DNA of 32,546 bases from Muribaculaceae bacterium (GCA_021443235.1 JABUUJ010000013.1:4480-37025); one strand, 5' to 3'; shown: positions 23,601 to 32,301, counted from the first letter of the stretch. Notes: generated by a model not told the origin, from the letters alone. Numbers and translations: made by a program.

Positions 23601-25178
23601 ATGAAAGACCGATTAATACTATTGTTGATGTGTGCGTGTGCTGCGATGGTGACAACAGCCGCCCCTGCGCTGCCCATTGAGCAACTGCTCAACCAATTTG
23701 ACAAAGCTAATGGCAATGAGCGGGTGAATATAGCCAACCAATTGTTTGAGAAGCATTTCGCCGAAATTGCCGACACTGTTTATCGCTATGACAACAATGT
23801 TAATCAAGAATATCTTGAGAGCCAAGTCTATGTGTGGGCGGCCAATGAGGCCGTTGAACGCGCCAAGTATGACCAGGCTGCGATTTATCTTAATCGCGCC
23901 CTGCCGCTGTGCCGCGCCCATTGCAACGATGAGGAGTTGGGCGACTGCCTGTCGCTGCTGGGCATTGCCTACATGCGATTGGGCGACCTTCCCACGGCAA
24001 TCAAGTATCAGGAGGAATGTCTTGAACTTGACCGCAAGGGTGGTGACAAAGAGCTAATTAGCTCATCGCTAAATAATGTGGCGGGCACCTGCCTCTCGGC
24101 GGGCATGGTCAATCATGCCGTGAAATATATCGAGGAGGCTATCAAGGTGGAGCGGACGCTCAACCGCCCCGCTGTCCTGGCGATACGCCTGGGTATGGCG
24201 AGCGAAATCTATATCAAGATGGGTCATAACCAAAAGGCTCTTGAATTTGCCAAGGAGGCATTAGCCGTTGAGCAGCAGGGCGGTAAACCCGAGAAGGTGC
24301 CAGTGCGCAAGAGTCAGCTCGCCGCCGTCTACAATGCGATGGGCAACAATGCCGAGGCGCTGAAACTGCTGTCGCAGGCCGAGACCGAGTTGCGTAAAAC
24401 CACCAACATCAACTCGCTGGCCATTGTTCTCAACCAGATTGGCAACATTGAGCTTGACCATGGCAATAGCGCTGCCGCGGCAGCTCATTTGCGCGAGAGC
24501 GTGAATCTGTGCCAGCAAACGGGCAATCAGGCTATTGAGTTGAAGGCAAGGCAGATGCTGTGCACTGCGTTGCGTGTGAGCGATCCTCATGCGGCTCTTG
24601 TCGAGCTTGAGAAATATGCCGCGCTCAAGGATAGCATCTATAACGAGCAGGCCGCCCAGAGCATGTCGCTCTTCAATGTGAAATATGAGACTGCCGAGCG
24701 CGAGAACAACATCAACATGCTGCAGCAGCAGGTGCGCAGCAACCGCCTCATGCTGGGTATTCTGGGCGTTGTGTTGCTGGCGGCAATCGTTGTGAGCCTG
24801 CTGCTGGCACGCTTGGCACGTCAGCGCGAGATGCGCAACAAGACGCTCATCAAGGCCAATCTTCTCAAGGATCAGCTGCTCGAGATCGCGCAACAGCAAC
24901 TCGACAACCTCCCGGTTGAGCAGCAGGAGCAACTTGTGCAGGTGGCTCACGAGATGGGCAGCATGGGCGATATGCCGCAGGTGAAAATCACTCGCCGTGA
25001 GCGCGAGGTGATGCAGCTGTGCTGCGAGGGAATGCTCGCCAAAGAGATTGCCGACAGGCTCAACATCTCGCAGCGCACCGTCGAGACCCACAAGAACAAT
25101 CTTTTCAAAAAACTGGGCATCAACAACACCGTCGAGCTGGTGAGATATGCCCAGGCGATTGGCGCGGTCAGGGCATGA
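23601..25178 (+). CDS. Membrane-anchored TPR-LuxR transcriptional regulator
   Basis: 525 residues from ATG 23601; the frame is open upstream but a -7 box ends at 23595. A signal peptide (MKDRLILLLMCACAAMVTTAAPA) is followed by about six TPR repeats (for instance LGIAYMRLGDLPTAIKYQEE). A coiled region leads to one transmembrane segment (LMLGILGVVLLAAIVVSLLL) near residue 390. The C terminus is a LuxR/GerE helix-turn-helix: ITRREREVMQLCCEGMLAKEIA, then ISQRTVETHKNNLFKKL. The TPR part should be periplasmic and the HTH cytoplasmic, so it could pass an envelope signal directly to DNA. This architecture is common in Bacteroidota. Target genes are unknown. Confidence 0.9.
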   Translation: MKDRLILLLMCACAAMVTTAAPALPIEQLLNQFDKANGNERVNIANQLFEKHFAEIADTVYRYDNNVNQEYLESQVYVWAANEAVERAKYDQAAIYLNRALPLCRAHCNDEELGDCLSLLGIAYMRLGDLPTAIKYQEECLELDRKGGDKELISSSLNNVAGTCLSAGMVNHAVKYIEEAIKVERTLNRPAVLAIRLGMASEIYIKMGHNQKALEFAKEALAVEQQGGKPEKVPVRKSQLAAVYNAMGNNAEALKLLSQAETELRKTTNINSLAIVLNQIGNIELDHGNSAAAAAHLRESVNLCQQTGNQAIELKARQMLCTALRVSDPHAALVELEKYAALKDSIYNEQAAQSMSLFNVKYETAERENNINMLQQQVRSNRLMLGILGVVLLAAIVVSLLLARLARQREMRNKTLIKANLLKDQLLEIAQQQLDNLPVEQQEQLVQVAHEMGSMGDMPQVKITRREREVMQLCCEGMLAKEIADRLNISQRTVETHKNNLFKKLGINNTVELVRYAQAIGAVRA

Positions 25179-25198
25179 GAATGTTGCGTAAATTACCG

Positions 25199-25226
25199 AA
25201 AAATGCCGTTGAAATGGGCATTTTTT
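25199..25226 (+). terminator. Intrinsic terminator after the TPR-LuxR gene
   Basis: AAATGCC (25201-25207) pairs with GGCATTT (25217-25223), A-rich on the left and followed by TTT. Confidence 0.75.
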
Positions 25227-25259
25227 GTACGTAAATATACGCAGAAACGCTATTTTCGT

Positions 25260-25358
25260 GTTTCCAAATTTGGAGTAAGTTGAGGTTATTGACTAAGTTT
25301 GCATCAAGAAAAATCAAGATGCCCCATCTTACTACTAAACTTGGAAACTACTTTTTTT
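25260..25358 (+). other. Possible structured RNA between two terminators
   Basis: GTTTCCAAATTT (25260-25271) and AAACTTGGAAAC (25337-25348) pair with one mismatch. Inside, GCATC (25301-25305) pairs with GATGC (25318-25322). The outer arm is followed by TAC and seven T. An imperfect -7 box TATTTTCG lies at 25251-25258. No ORF is present. It may be a small RNA or a decayed element. Confidence 0.3.
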
Positions 25359-25393
25359 AGATTAGGGAATTATTAACACAGAAAAATTGCCAA

Positions 25394-25434
25394 AAAAATG
25401 CGAGCAACTCCACAGTTGGAGTCCTCGCATTTTT
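25394..25434 (-). terminator. Terminator of the aminotransferase gene
   Basis: AAAAATGCGAG (25394-25404) and CTCGCATTTTT (25424-25434) form an 11-bp stem; an inner ACTCCA/TGGAGT hairpin extends it. On the minus strand a T run follows. Confidence 0.8.
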
Positions 25435-25468
25435 ACTTTGCGCCGGGCGCGATTGCGCGGTGGCGTTT

Positions 25469-26668
25469 TTATTTGCCAGCCTTGTTATATTCCTCAAGAG
25501 CCTTCTCAAGCACAACGAGCGCGCGCTTGAGGTCGTCGATCTTGAGCACATAGGCCATGCGCACCTGGTTCTTTCCTGCGCCCTTGGTGGCGTAGAAACC
25601 TGTGGCGGGAGCCATCATCACTGTCTCGCCCTCGTAGCTGAACTTCTCAAGGCACCACTGGCAGAAGGCATCGCTGTCGTCGACGGGCAGTGACACCACT
25701 GTGTAGAACGCTCCCATGGGCATAGGCGAATACACGCCGGGGATGCGGTTCAGCCCCTCAACAAGGCAGTTGCGGCGAGCGATATACTCGTCGTAAACGG
25801 CTTTGTGGTAGGCCTGTGGGGTGTCGATTGAGGCCTCGGCAACAACCTGGCCGATGAGCGGTGGGCTGAGGCGAGCCTGGGCAAACTTCATCACTGCTGC
25901 GCGCAGGGCTGCGTTGCGGGTGATGAGGGCGCCAATGCGGATGCCGCACTCGCTGTAACGCTTTGACACCGAGTCAATCATCACCACGTTGTCCTCAATG
26001 CCCTCAAGGTGCATGGCGCTCACATAGGGCTGGTCGCTATAGACATACTCGCGGTAAACCTCGTCGGCCAGCAGGTAGAGGTCGTATTTCTTCACCAGGT
26101 CGCGCAGTTGCTCGAGCTCCTCGCGGGTGTAGAGTGTGCCGGTGGGGTTGTTGGGGTTGCAAATCATGATGGCGCGGGTGCGCTCGTTGATGAGTTTCTC
26201 AAACTCGGCCACGCTGGGCAGTGCGAATCCGTCTTCAATGTGTGTTGTGATAGTGCGCACCACGGCGCCGGTCTCGCAGGCAAAGCCCATGTAGTTGGCA
26301 TAGGCGGGTTCGGGGATAATGACCTCATCGCCAGGGTTTAGGCAAGCCATAAATGCAAACTGCACGGCTTCGCTGCCGCCGCAGGTCACGATAATGTCCT
26401 GAGCTGTGAGGTTGATATTATACTTGGCATAGTAGCCCACCATCTTGTCGAGGTAGGACTGGTAGCCCTGTGAGGGCGAGTACTCAAGCACCTTGCGGTC
26501 GATGTTTTTGAGCGCGTCAAGCCCTTCTTGCGGTGTGGGAAGGTCGGGCTGCCCGATGTTAAGGTGATAGACTTTCACGCCGCGAGCCTTGGCTGCCACC
26601 GCATAGGGCGCCAGTTTGCGGATAGGAGATGCGGGCATGTCGATGCCTCGTTGTGAGATTTTTGGCAT
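25469..26668 (-). CDS. PLP-dependent class I/II aminotransferase
   Basis: 399 residues. NIGQPDLPTP near the N terminus, VTCGGSEAVQFAFMACLNPGDEV, and NPNNPTGTLYTREEL are fold-type I aminotransferase motifs. The PLP Lys is in DSVSKRYSECGIRIG, and the C-terminal Arg lies near GKNQVRMAYV. The closest groups are aspartate/alanine-type aminotransferases; the amino donor cannot be set. It is monocistronic with its own terminator, and an ATTG-N21-TAATTTAG promoter-like pair lies at 26707-26739 on the minus strand. Confidence 0.92.
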   Translation of the reverse strand: MPKISQRGIDMPASPIRKLAPYAVAAKARGVKVYHLNIGQPDLPTPQEGLDALKNIDRKVLEYSPSQGYQSYLDKMVGYYAKYNINLTAQDIIVTCGGSEAVQFAFMACLNPGDEVIIPEPAYANYMGFACETGAVVRTITTHIEDGFALPSVAEFEKLINERTRAIMICNPNNPTGTLYTREELEQLRDLVKKYDLYLLADEVYREYVYSDQPYVSAMHLEGIEDNVVMIDSVSKRYSECGIRIGALITRNAALRAAVMKFAQARLSPPLIGQVVAEASIDTPQAYHKAVYDEYIARRNCLVEGLNRIPGVYSPMPMGAFYTVVSLPVDDSDAFCQWCLEKFSYEGETVMMAPATGFYATKGAGKNQVRMAYVLKIDDLKRALVVLEKALEEYNKAGK

Positions 26669-26706
26669 AATATTATGGGTATTATTGGTTTGATGTTTTC
26701 AAGGTG

Positions 26707-26739
26707 CTAAATTACAAAATTTTTCTCACACTGCCCAAT
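26707..26739 (-). promoter_or_regulatory. Candidate promoter of the aminotransferase gene
   Basis: Minus strand: ATTG (26736-26739), 21-nt spacer, TAATTTAG (26707-26714), one mismatch from TAnnTTTG. Leader about 35 nt. Confidence 0.45.
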
Positions 26740-26837
26740 TTCCACCCCTAAAAATCCACAACACCGTCCACCACCCTGTTACAGTAACGTTTTTCTCAGG
26801 GGAATTGACTGAATTTGCAGTGGTATTTTGAGTCCAA

Positions 26838-26929
26838 AAAACTCTACATCTGGGGGAGTGAAAACTCTACATCTGGGGGAGTGAAATCTCTACATCTGGG
26901 GGAGTGAAAACCCTATATCTGGGGGAAAA
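26838..26929 (+). repeat. Four-copy 23-bp-period direct repeat array upstream of ATPase B
   Basis: Units with core CTCTACATCTGGGGGAGTG start at 26838, 26861, 26884 and 26907, an exact 23-bp period with no spacer between units. Copies 1 and 2 are identical; copy 3 has one change (AAAT), and copy 4 drifts (CCCTATATCT, ending GGGGGAAAA). Each of the first two units has ACTC and GAGT at its ends, a weak dyad. The array ends 12 bp before the -33 element of the ATPase B promoter. Confidence 0.92.
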
Positions 26930-26941
26930 ATTTCAAAAAAA

Positions 26942-26973
26942 TTTGTTTTTTTGTGCTGATTTACTTAACTTTG
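26942..26973 (+). promoter_or_regulatory. Promoter of ATPase B
   Basis: TTTG (26942-26945), 20-nt spacer, TAACTTTG (26966-26973): a full consensus match. Transcription should begin near 26980, about 20 nt before ATG 27001. This rules out the in-frame GTG at 26953 as start. Confidence 0.8.
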
Positions 26974-27000
26974 CATCATATTTATAATAGAGTAAAAAAC

Positions 27001-28293
27001 ATGAGAAAAATTGAGTATAAAAATCGCATCGCTGATGGTATTCTTAACGATTATTTGGAGGCCATGGGGGCAGTATTGATTGTGGGACCAAAATGGTGTG
27101 GAAAGACCACGACTGCTGAGCAGGCGGCCAATAGCGTTGTCTATCTTTCTGATACGTCTTATCAGCAGCAGGACTTAATGGCCATCAATATAAGCCCGCA
27201 CATGGTGCTTGAAGGAGATACACCACGACTTATTGATGAGTGGCAGGAAGCTCCGCGCATTTGGGATGCGGTGAGACATGCTGTTGACCATCGTAATGAG
27301 TCGGGGCAGTTCATTCTGACTGGATCGGCTGTTCCTAACGAGGAGAAGCTCAAGGAAATACATCATACCGGTACTGGGCGGATAGGTCGTCTTGCGATGC
27401 GCCCTATGAGTTTATGGGAGTCGGGCGATTCAACAGGTCAGGTTAGCATTAGCGAACTATTTGATGGTCATACCAATATTGCCTGTATGGTGCCCGAAAA
27501 GACACTTGAACAGATTGGTTTTCTAATGTGCCGAGGTGGGTGGCCAGAATCATTGAAAAAGAAAACTGAAAAGGCGGCACTGCTTGTGGCAAGAGAGTAT
27601 TTCAAAGCTGTTGTGGAGCATGATATTTCGCGTGTAGACGGTGTGCTGAAGAATCCCGAGCGCGTCAAAAGGCTTATGCGTTCTTACGCACGCTTGCAGG
27701 GCTCGCAATCGTCATACAGTACTATATCGGACGATATTTCGCAGAACGAGTCCATGTCGTTGTCGGTTGATACGGTGGCACAATATATCAATGCTCTTAA
27801 ATCGATTTTTGTTATTGAGGATTCGCTGGCATGGAACCCTAACCTTAGGAGTAAAAGCGCGATACGCAGTAGCGACACCCGTTATTTTGTTGATCCATCA
27901 ATTACTGCCGCTTCGCTTGATGTTGGTCCCAAAGATTTTGTCAATGACTTGAATACAATGGGGTTTGTGTTTGAGTCAATGGCTGTGCGCGACTTGAGGT
28001 GCTATGCCGATGCCAACGAAGGCACCGTCTATCATTACCGTGATAGTAGCAACCTTGAGTGTGATGTGGTAATTCACATCGCTGGTGGGCGATATGGGCT
28101 GATTGAGGTTAAGTTGGGCGGTGATGCGCTTATTAATGAGGGCGCGAAAAATTTAATTGCTTTAGCAAATAAGATTAACACAACAAAGATGAAAGAGCCA
28201 TCTTTCTTGATGGTTTTGACCGCTGTTGGACCATGCGCTTATCGTCGTCCCGACGGCGTGCTGGTTGTGCCTATAACTTGTTTAAAGGATTAG
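27001..28293 (+). CDS. AAA+ ATPase with DUF4143 C-terminal domain (ATPase B)
   Basis: 430 residues from ATG 27001. Walker A is GPKWCGKTT (residues 29-37), Walker B PRLIDEWQEAP (about 75-85), and a sensor-like LTGSAVP follows. The DUF4143 part has FVFESMAVRDLR and, near the C terminus, LECDVVIHIAGG and LIEVKLGG, the D...ExK pattern of the nuclease-like fold. It differs clearly from ATPase A in motif detail (WCGKTT versus QVGKS; IDEWQEAP versus FFDEIQ), so the two are separate subfamilies, not recent copies. It is preceded by a 23-bp-period array and followed after 3 nt by a transporter gene. Function is not established. Confidence 0.9.
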   Translation: MRKIEYKNRIADGILNDYLEAMGAVLIVGPKWCGKTTTAEQAANSVVYLSDTSYQQQDLMAINISPHMVLEGDTPRLIDEWQEAPRIWDAVRHAVDHRNESGQFILTGSAVPNEEKLKEIHHTGTGRIGRLAMRPMSLWESGDSTGQVSISELFDGHTNIACMVPEKTLEQIGFLMCRGGWPESLKKKTEKAALLVAREYFKAVVEHDISRVDGVLKNPERVKRLMRSYARLQGSQSSYSTISDDISQNESMSLSVDTVAQYINALKSIFVIEDSLAWNPNLRSKSAIRSSDTRYFVDPSITAASLDVGPKDFVNDLNTMGFVFESMAVRDLRCYADANEGTVYHYRDSSNLECDVVIHIAGGRYGLIEVKLGGDALINEGAKNLIALANKINTTKMKEPSFLMVLTAVGPCAYRRPDGVLVVPITCLKD

Positions 28294-28296
28294 GGT

Positions 28297-29253
28297 ATGG
28301 AGAGGGTGATAAGGTTTTTGAAAGACTGGACGTTGCCGGTTGCGATTGTGCTGGGCACGACGCTGTATCTTGTGTTTGCCAATGTGTCGGCGCTTGACGG
28401 TGCTGCTCGTTTTTTTGATCCGATATTTGACGCTATTTTCCCGTTTTTCATGGCAATGATACTTTTCACCACGTTTTGCCGCGTCGATTTTCACAAGATG
28501 CGGTTAGCGTGGTGGCATTGGGCGATTGTTGTGGTGCAGGTTGTGCTGGTGGCGATTAACGCGGTGGTAATCATTGTGTTTGGGCTTGCGGGGAACGATT
28601 TGGTGCTTGCCGAGGGCTTGCTGTGCTGCGTCATTGCCCCGGGGGCGGCCGCCGCGCCGGTGGTGACTGGCAAACTTGGTGGCAATCTTGAGTCGATGAC
28701 CACCTACACGTTTGTGTCTAATTTCATCACTGCGCTCATGGTTCCGGTGGTGTTTCCGCTGGTCGATCATCATGTGACGGTGCCATTCATGGAGTCTTTT
28801 CTGAAGATAATGTCTAACGTGTGCCTGGTGCTTGTGGTGCCTATGGCCGCGGCCTATGTTGTGAAGCATTTCATGCCGCGCTTGCATGTGTGGATCACGT
28901 CGATTAGGGACTTGTCGTTCTATATGTGGGGCATCTCGCTAAGCATTGTCACTGGCTCGACGGTGAAATATATTGTGCATGCCGGCACTACGGTCATGTT
29001 TCTTGTCGTGATTGCGACTATCTCGCTTGTGGTGTGCCTGTTGCAGTTTGCGGTGGGGCGTGCATTGGGACGCCGGTCGGGCTTCAGCATCGAGAGCGGA
29101 CAAGGCTTGGGGCAGAAGAATACCGCCTTTGCCGTGTGGATCGCCTACACCTACCTCACGCCGCTATGCGCTGTGGGCCCCGGCTGCTACATTGTGTGGC
29201 AAAACACCATCAACAGCCTGGAAATCTACCGCCACCGCAAGAAACAACAATGA
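28297..29253 (+). CDS. BASS-family (bile acid:Na+ symporter-like) transporter
   Basis: 318 residues with about nine or ten membrane segments. GAAAAPVVTGKLGGNLE in the middle and GQGLGQKNTAFAVWIAYTYLTPLC near the end correspond to the two crossover regions of BASS/SBF proteins that bind sodium and substrate. The substrate is unknown; BASS members carry bile acids, pantoate, pyruvate and other organic anions. Its start is 3 nt after the ATPase B stop, so translation is probably coupled and expression would depend on the array-bearing promoter. A GC-rich terminator follows. Confidence 0.85.
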   Translation: MERVIRFLKDWTLPVAIVLGTTLYLVFANVSALDGAARFFDPIFDAIFPFFMAMILFTTFCRVDFHKMRLAWWHWAIVVVQVVLVAINAVVIIVFGLAGNDLVLAEGLLCCVIAPGAAAAPVVTGKLGGNLESMTTYTFVSNFITALMVPVVFPLVDHHVTVPFMESFLKIMSNVCLVLVVPMAAAYVVKHFMPRLHVWITSIRDLSFYMWGISLSIVTGSTVKYIVHAGTTVMFLVVIATISLVVCLLQFAVGRALGRRSGFSIESGQGLGQKNTAFAVWIAYTYLTPLCAVGPGCYIVWQNTINSLEIYRHRKKQQ

Positions 29254-29277
29254 CTAATGGCGAATTTTGGGAAAAGG

Positions 29278-29317
29278 AAACCGCCGGGCCCTGTGGATGA
29301 GGGACCGGCGGTTTTTG
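29278..29317. terminator. Bidirectional terminator between convergent genes
   Basis: AAACCGCCGG (29278-29287) pairs with CCGGCGGTTT; after one mismatch the stem continues with CCCT/AGGG. T-rich on both strands outside the stem. Confidence 0.75.
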
Positions 29318-29358
29318 TTAGGGTGTGAAGTCCCCACGCGGTGTGGGGGCTGGGTGGA

Positions 29359-31536
29359 TTAGCGTTTCATAATCTTCACTCCGTTGACGATGTAGATGCC
29401 AGCGGGCAGATTGCTTATTGCGGCCGCGGGGGCATTGCTCAGCACGGGCATGCCCTGGAGGTTGTAAACGGTCACGTTCTCAACTGCTCCGATGATGTCC
29501 TGGATGCCGGTAGCGTTGTCGCTGATTACAACAATCTGAGTGCCGGGCTCAACAGCGATTGTGCTGTAGTCGGACACTGTGTCACCGTTGCGAGTCACGC
29601 TCTTGATGGTGTAGGTCTCATTGGCGGGCTCAACAAAGATTGAAGTGCATCCGCTGGGAATCTCGATAGTGTTGTCGCCGTCAACCAGTCCCTCGAAGAG
29701 GGTTTTCTGTGTGAGGCCAGGGATAATGCTGTGAGGCTTCATCCAACCCACGTTGACATAAGCGGCATGGTCGAGGTTGATGTTGAACACCTCGGGTTGA
29801 ACGGTCTCGACACGAACGACGGTGTTGCCAGTAACATCGAAGTTGATGAACGCGAGGCCGGGGATTGTAACGGGGGCCTTCTCTACGTCGTTGACATAGA
29901 CAACCACGTTGGTGATCTCGGTGTTGACGTTTACCGAAACGCTAGTGTTCTCGGCAACCTCAAAGCCTTCGGGAGCGTCGAAGCCTTCCTTAGCCTCGCC
30001 GCCGGCAGTAACGTTGGTGACATAGGCGCGAGCGTTGTCGTCGCCAAACTGGAACTTCACGTTGTAGAGAGTGGGAACGGTGGTAACTACAATCTGCATA
30101 TTGTTGCTGATGGGGTCAACCACAAATGTGCCACGGTTGCCGCTCACGGCGTTGCCGTTGGCAGTAACCTTTACCACGGGGTTCTGGCTGTCGAGGCTGC
30201 TGATAACCACTGCATACTCACCGGGATAGTAGACCACTGTCTCGTCGTTAGATGCAAGAGTTACCTTGCGCTCGCCATTGCCGCCGCGCACTGCTGCGCC
30301 CACGCGGGTGTAGTCGTCGCACTTGATTTGCACTGAGCCGGTCTCGGCGATGTGCTGTGTGGTGACTTTGAGTGTCATGCCGGCAACGATGGCGATGCTC
30401 TCGGCGCTGGGCACGGCGGCACCGTCAACGGTTACGCTCACGAGCTCATACATGGAGTCTTTGATCTTGACATAGAGGCACTTCCAGGTCTCGCCTGCGT
30501 TAACGCTGTTGAGGCCGTCGTTAAGTCCCGAGATTTCTACTGAGCGCTCTTGAGTGCCATAGAAGGGATGCTGATAGTCCTCTTTGTAACCCACCTCAAC
30601 GGCTGCTGCGTTGTCAAGGTTGATGTTGATGGGCGTCACTTGTGGCTGCTCGGTGTAAGCCTCGACAGAGGTGTTGCCGGTGACGGTGAAGATAATGCCA
30701 GAGAGCGGGCTTGCGGTCTGCACCTCGCCGTTAACCTTCACTTTCACGTTCTCAACGCTGCTGTCAATGGAGAGTTGCACTGTTGCGTCCTCCGCAGCCT
30801 CAAATCCAGCGGCAAAAGCCTCAACAGGCTCGTTGTTAACTGTTGCGCCAGTGATGTAACTGCGTGCGTTGTCGTCGATGAAGTTGAACGACACTTGGTA
30901 TTTGGTGAGCGAGCCTGGGTCGGTGATTGCCTCAACTCTCATGTTGTCAACCAGAGGCTGTACTACCCATCCGCCAAAACCTTTGCTGATTGTCTGTCCG
31001 TCAACCTTCACCTTGATGATGGGGTTGTTGTTGTCGGCCGAGGTGATGGCAAGCGCGTTGTCATCGGCATAGAAGGGGATGGCTTTGGGGCTGGCATCGA
31101 GTGTGACTGCGCGCGAGCCACTCTCACCGCGCATTTCCAGCGCTACGCGCCCGATGTTGTCGGTCGTGAAGATAATGTTGCCCGCCGCTCCAGCCTCACC
31201 GCTGGTGATGGTGATTTCCATGCCCTCGGTGATGGCGATTGCGCTCCAACCGGTTTCTTCAACCGAAGAACCGTTAACGGCAACGCTCTGGATTGTCGAC
31301 CCGCTTGTGGGAGCGACATAGAGCGAGGTGGCTTGGGTGCTGACTTCGACAATGTTCTCGCCATCGTTCTCAAGAGCAATGGGCGTCTTCATGTCGAGGA
31401 AGCCGTACATCTTGTAGTTGTAGCCAAAGTCAACGCGGGCTTTGTTGTCCACGTTTACCTTGACCGTAGTGGCCGATGCGCTCAAGCCCAGCAGGGCGAC
31501 AAGCATCAGCACTACAAAGGAGTAGAACTTTTTCAT
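29359..31536 (-). CDS. Secreted repeat-rich protein with T9SS-like C-terminal tail
   Basis: 725 residues. A signal peptide ends near LLGLSASA. The mature protein is built from internal repeats: a module opening KVNVDNKARVDFGY recurs as ININLDNAAAVEVGY and FNINLDHAAYVNVGW. A second module opening YQVSFNFIDDNARSYITGA recurs as YNVKFQFGDDNARAYVTNV. So the layout is roughly A-B-A-B-A. The C terminus (VYNLQGMPVLSN...LPAGIYIVNGVKIMKR) matches type IX secretion type A sorting domains. It is probably exported and cell-surface attached or released. No catalytic motif is seen; a binding or adhesive role is inferred. It is followed, upstream on this strand, by dockerin genes, so the three may form a surface locus. 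Confidence 0.85.
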   Translation of the reverse strand: MKKFYSFVVLMLVALLGLSASATTVKVNVDNKARVDFGYNYKMYGFLDMKTPIALENDGENIVEVSTQATSLYVAPTSGSTIQSVAVNGSSVEETGWSAIAITEGMEITITSGEAGAAGNIIFTTDNIGRVALEMRGESGSRAVTLDASPKAIPFYADDNALAITSADNNNPIIKVKVDGQTISKGFGGWVVQPLVDNMRVEAITDPGSLTKYQVSFNFIDDNARSYITGATVNNEPVEAFAAGFEAAEDATVQLSIDSSVENVKVKVNGEVQTASPLSGIIFTVTGNTSVEAYTEQPQVTPININLDNAAAVEVGYKEDYQHPFYGTQERSVEISGLNDGLNSVNAGETWKCLYVKIKDSMYELVSVTVDGAAVPSAESIAIVAGMTLKVTTQHIAETGSVQIKCDDYTRVGAAVRGGNGERKVTLASNDETVVYYPGEYAVVISSLDSQNPVVKVTANGNAVSGNRGTFVVDPISNNMQIVVTTVPTLYNVKFQFGDDNARAYVTNVTAGGEAKEGFDAPEGFEVAENTSVSVNVNTEITNVVVYVNDVEKAPVTIPGLAFINFDVTGNTVVRVETVQPEVFNINLDHAAYVNVGWMKPHSIIPGLTQKTLFEGLVDGDNTIEIPSGCTSIFVEPANETYTIKSVTRNGDTVSDYSTIAVEPGTQIVVISDNATGIQDIIGAVENVTVYNLQGMPVLSNAPAAAISNLPAGIYIVNGVKIMKR

Positions 31537-31578
31537 AAAGCAATAAAACTAATTGAGAATTTATAAAGTAGGTATTTA

Positions 31579-32301
31579 TTAGCCCAGGATGATGTTGATG
31601 ATGGCGTTGACATCGGCGATGTCGATAGTGCCGTCGGCGTTGACATCGGCGCGGCCGTCATACTTGCTGGCTTCCTCGCTGCCAAGGATTACGTTGATGA
31701 CTGCGTTAACGTCGGCTATATCCACTACGCCGTCGCCGTTAACGTCGCCAGGAATAGCGTCGCCAGGCAGAGTCACTGCGAAGTTGCCGGTGAGATTGGT
31801 CTTGGGGTTTCCCAGCAAGTTGTTCATGATAACGTAGCTCTCGGCGGGGAAGTCAATAAAGCCGTCTTTCATCTTGCCATAGTATTTCTCGCTGCCCTCA
31901 AGGATGCCCAGAATATCGGGAACGCGCTGATAGACGCAGAAGAGTTGTGGGTGCAGTGCGTAAATGGGCGAAGTAATCACCTTGTCGGGATTTTGTGCGT
32001 AGATGATAAATGGGCTCACTGTGTAGAACCACTCGCTGCCTTCGGGCAGGTCAAAGGGCTTCTTGTTGGTGCCGTCGGGCTCCACCCAATAGGTGTTGGG
32101 GGTTGCCTTGTTTTCCCAAATCTTGGCGGGCAGGTCATCCATGTAATCGGTGTTGAAGTAGTCGAAAATGCCACCGCTGTAAATGCCAATACCGAGGTAG
32201 TTCCACTCTTCGGGATTAAACTGGGGGGGCTCATAGGGTTCAAACGCTTTTGCCTGGAACGCAGCAAACAAGACTGCAAGAATAAAGAGAAGTTTTTTCA
32301 T
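31579..32301 (-). CDS. Secreted protein with C-terminal dockerin type I
   Basis: 240 residues. A signal peptide ends AFQAKA. The body of about 150 residues is rich in Tyr, Pro and Trp with no recognised domain. A C-terminal type I dockerin has two calcium-binding repeats, DVNGDGVVDIADVNAVIN and DVNADGTIDIADVNAIIN, each followed by an ILG. Dockerins normally dock to cohesins, but no cohesin is seen in this window; in Bacteroidales these tails occur on many secreted proteins without a cellulosome. The gene is 42 nt upstream of the repeat-rich gene on the same strand. Confidence 0.88.
   Translation of the reverse strand: MKKLLFILAVLFAAFQAKAFEPYEPPQFNPEEWNYLGIGIYSGGIFDYFNTDYMDDLPAKIWENKATPNTYWVEPDGTNKKPFDLPEGSEWFYTVSPFIIYAQNPDKVITSPIYALHPQLFCVYQRVPDILGILEGSEKYYGKMKDGFIDFPAESYVIMNNLLGNPKTNLTGNFAVTLPGDAIPGDVNGDGVVDIADVNAVINVILGSEEASKYDGRADVNADGTIDIADVNAIINIILG

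Noticed and set aside
26838..26929. CRISPR array or plasmid iterons
   Set aside because: Units are gap-free, and there is no replication initiator gene; they abut a normal promoter.
26953..27000. GTG start of ATPase B giving 16 extra residues
   Set aside because: It would lie upstream of the predicted transcription start and within the promoter spacer.
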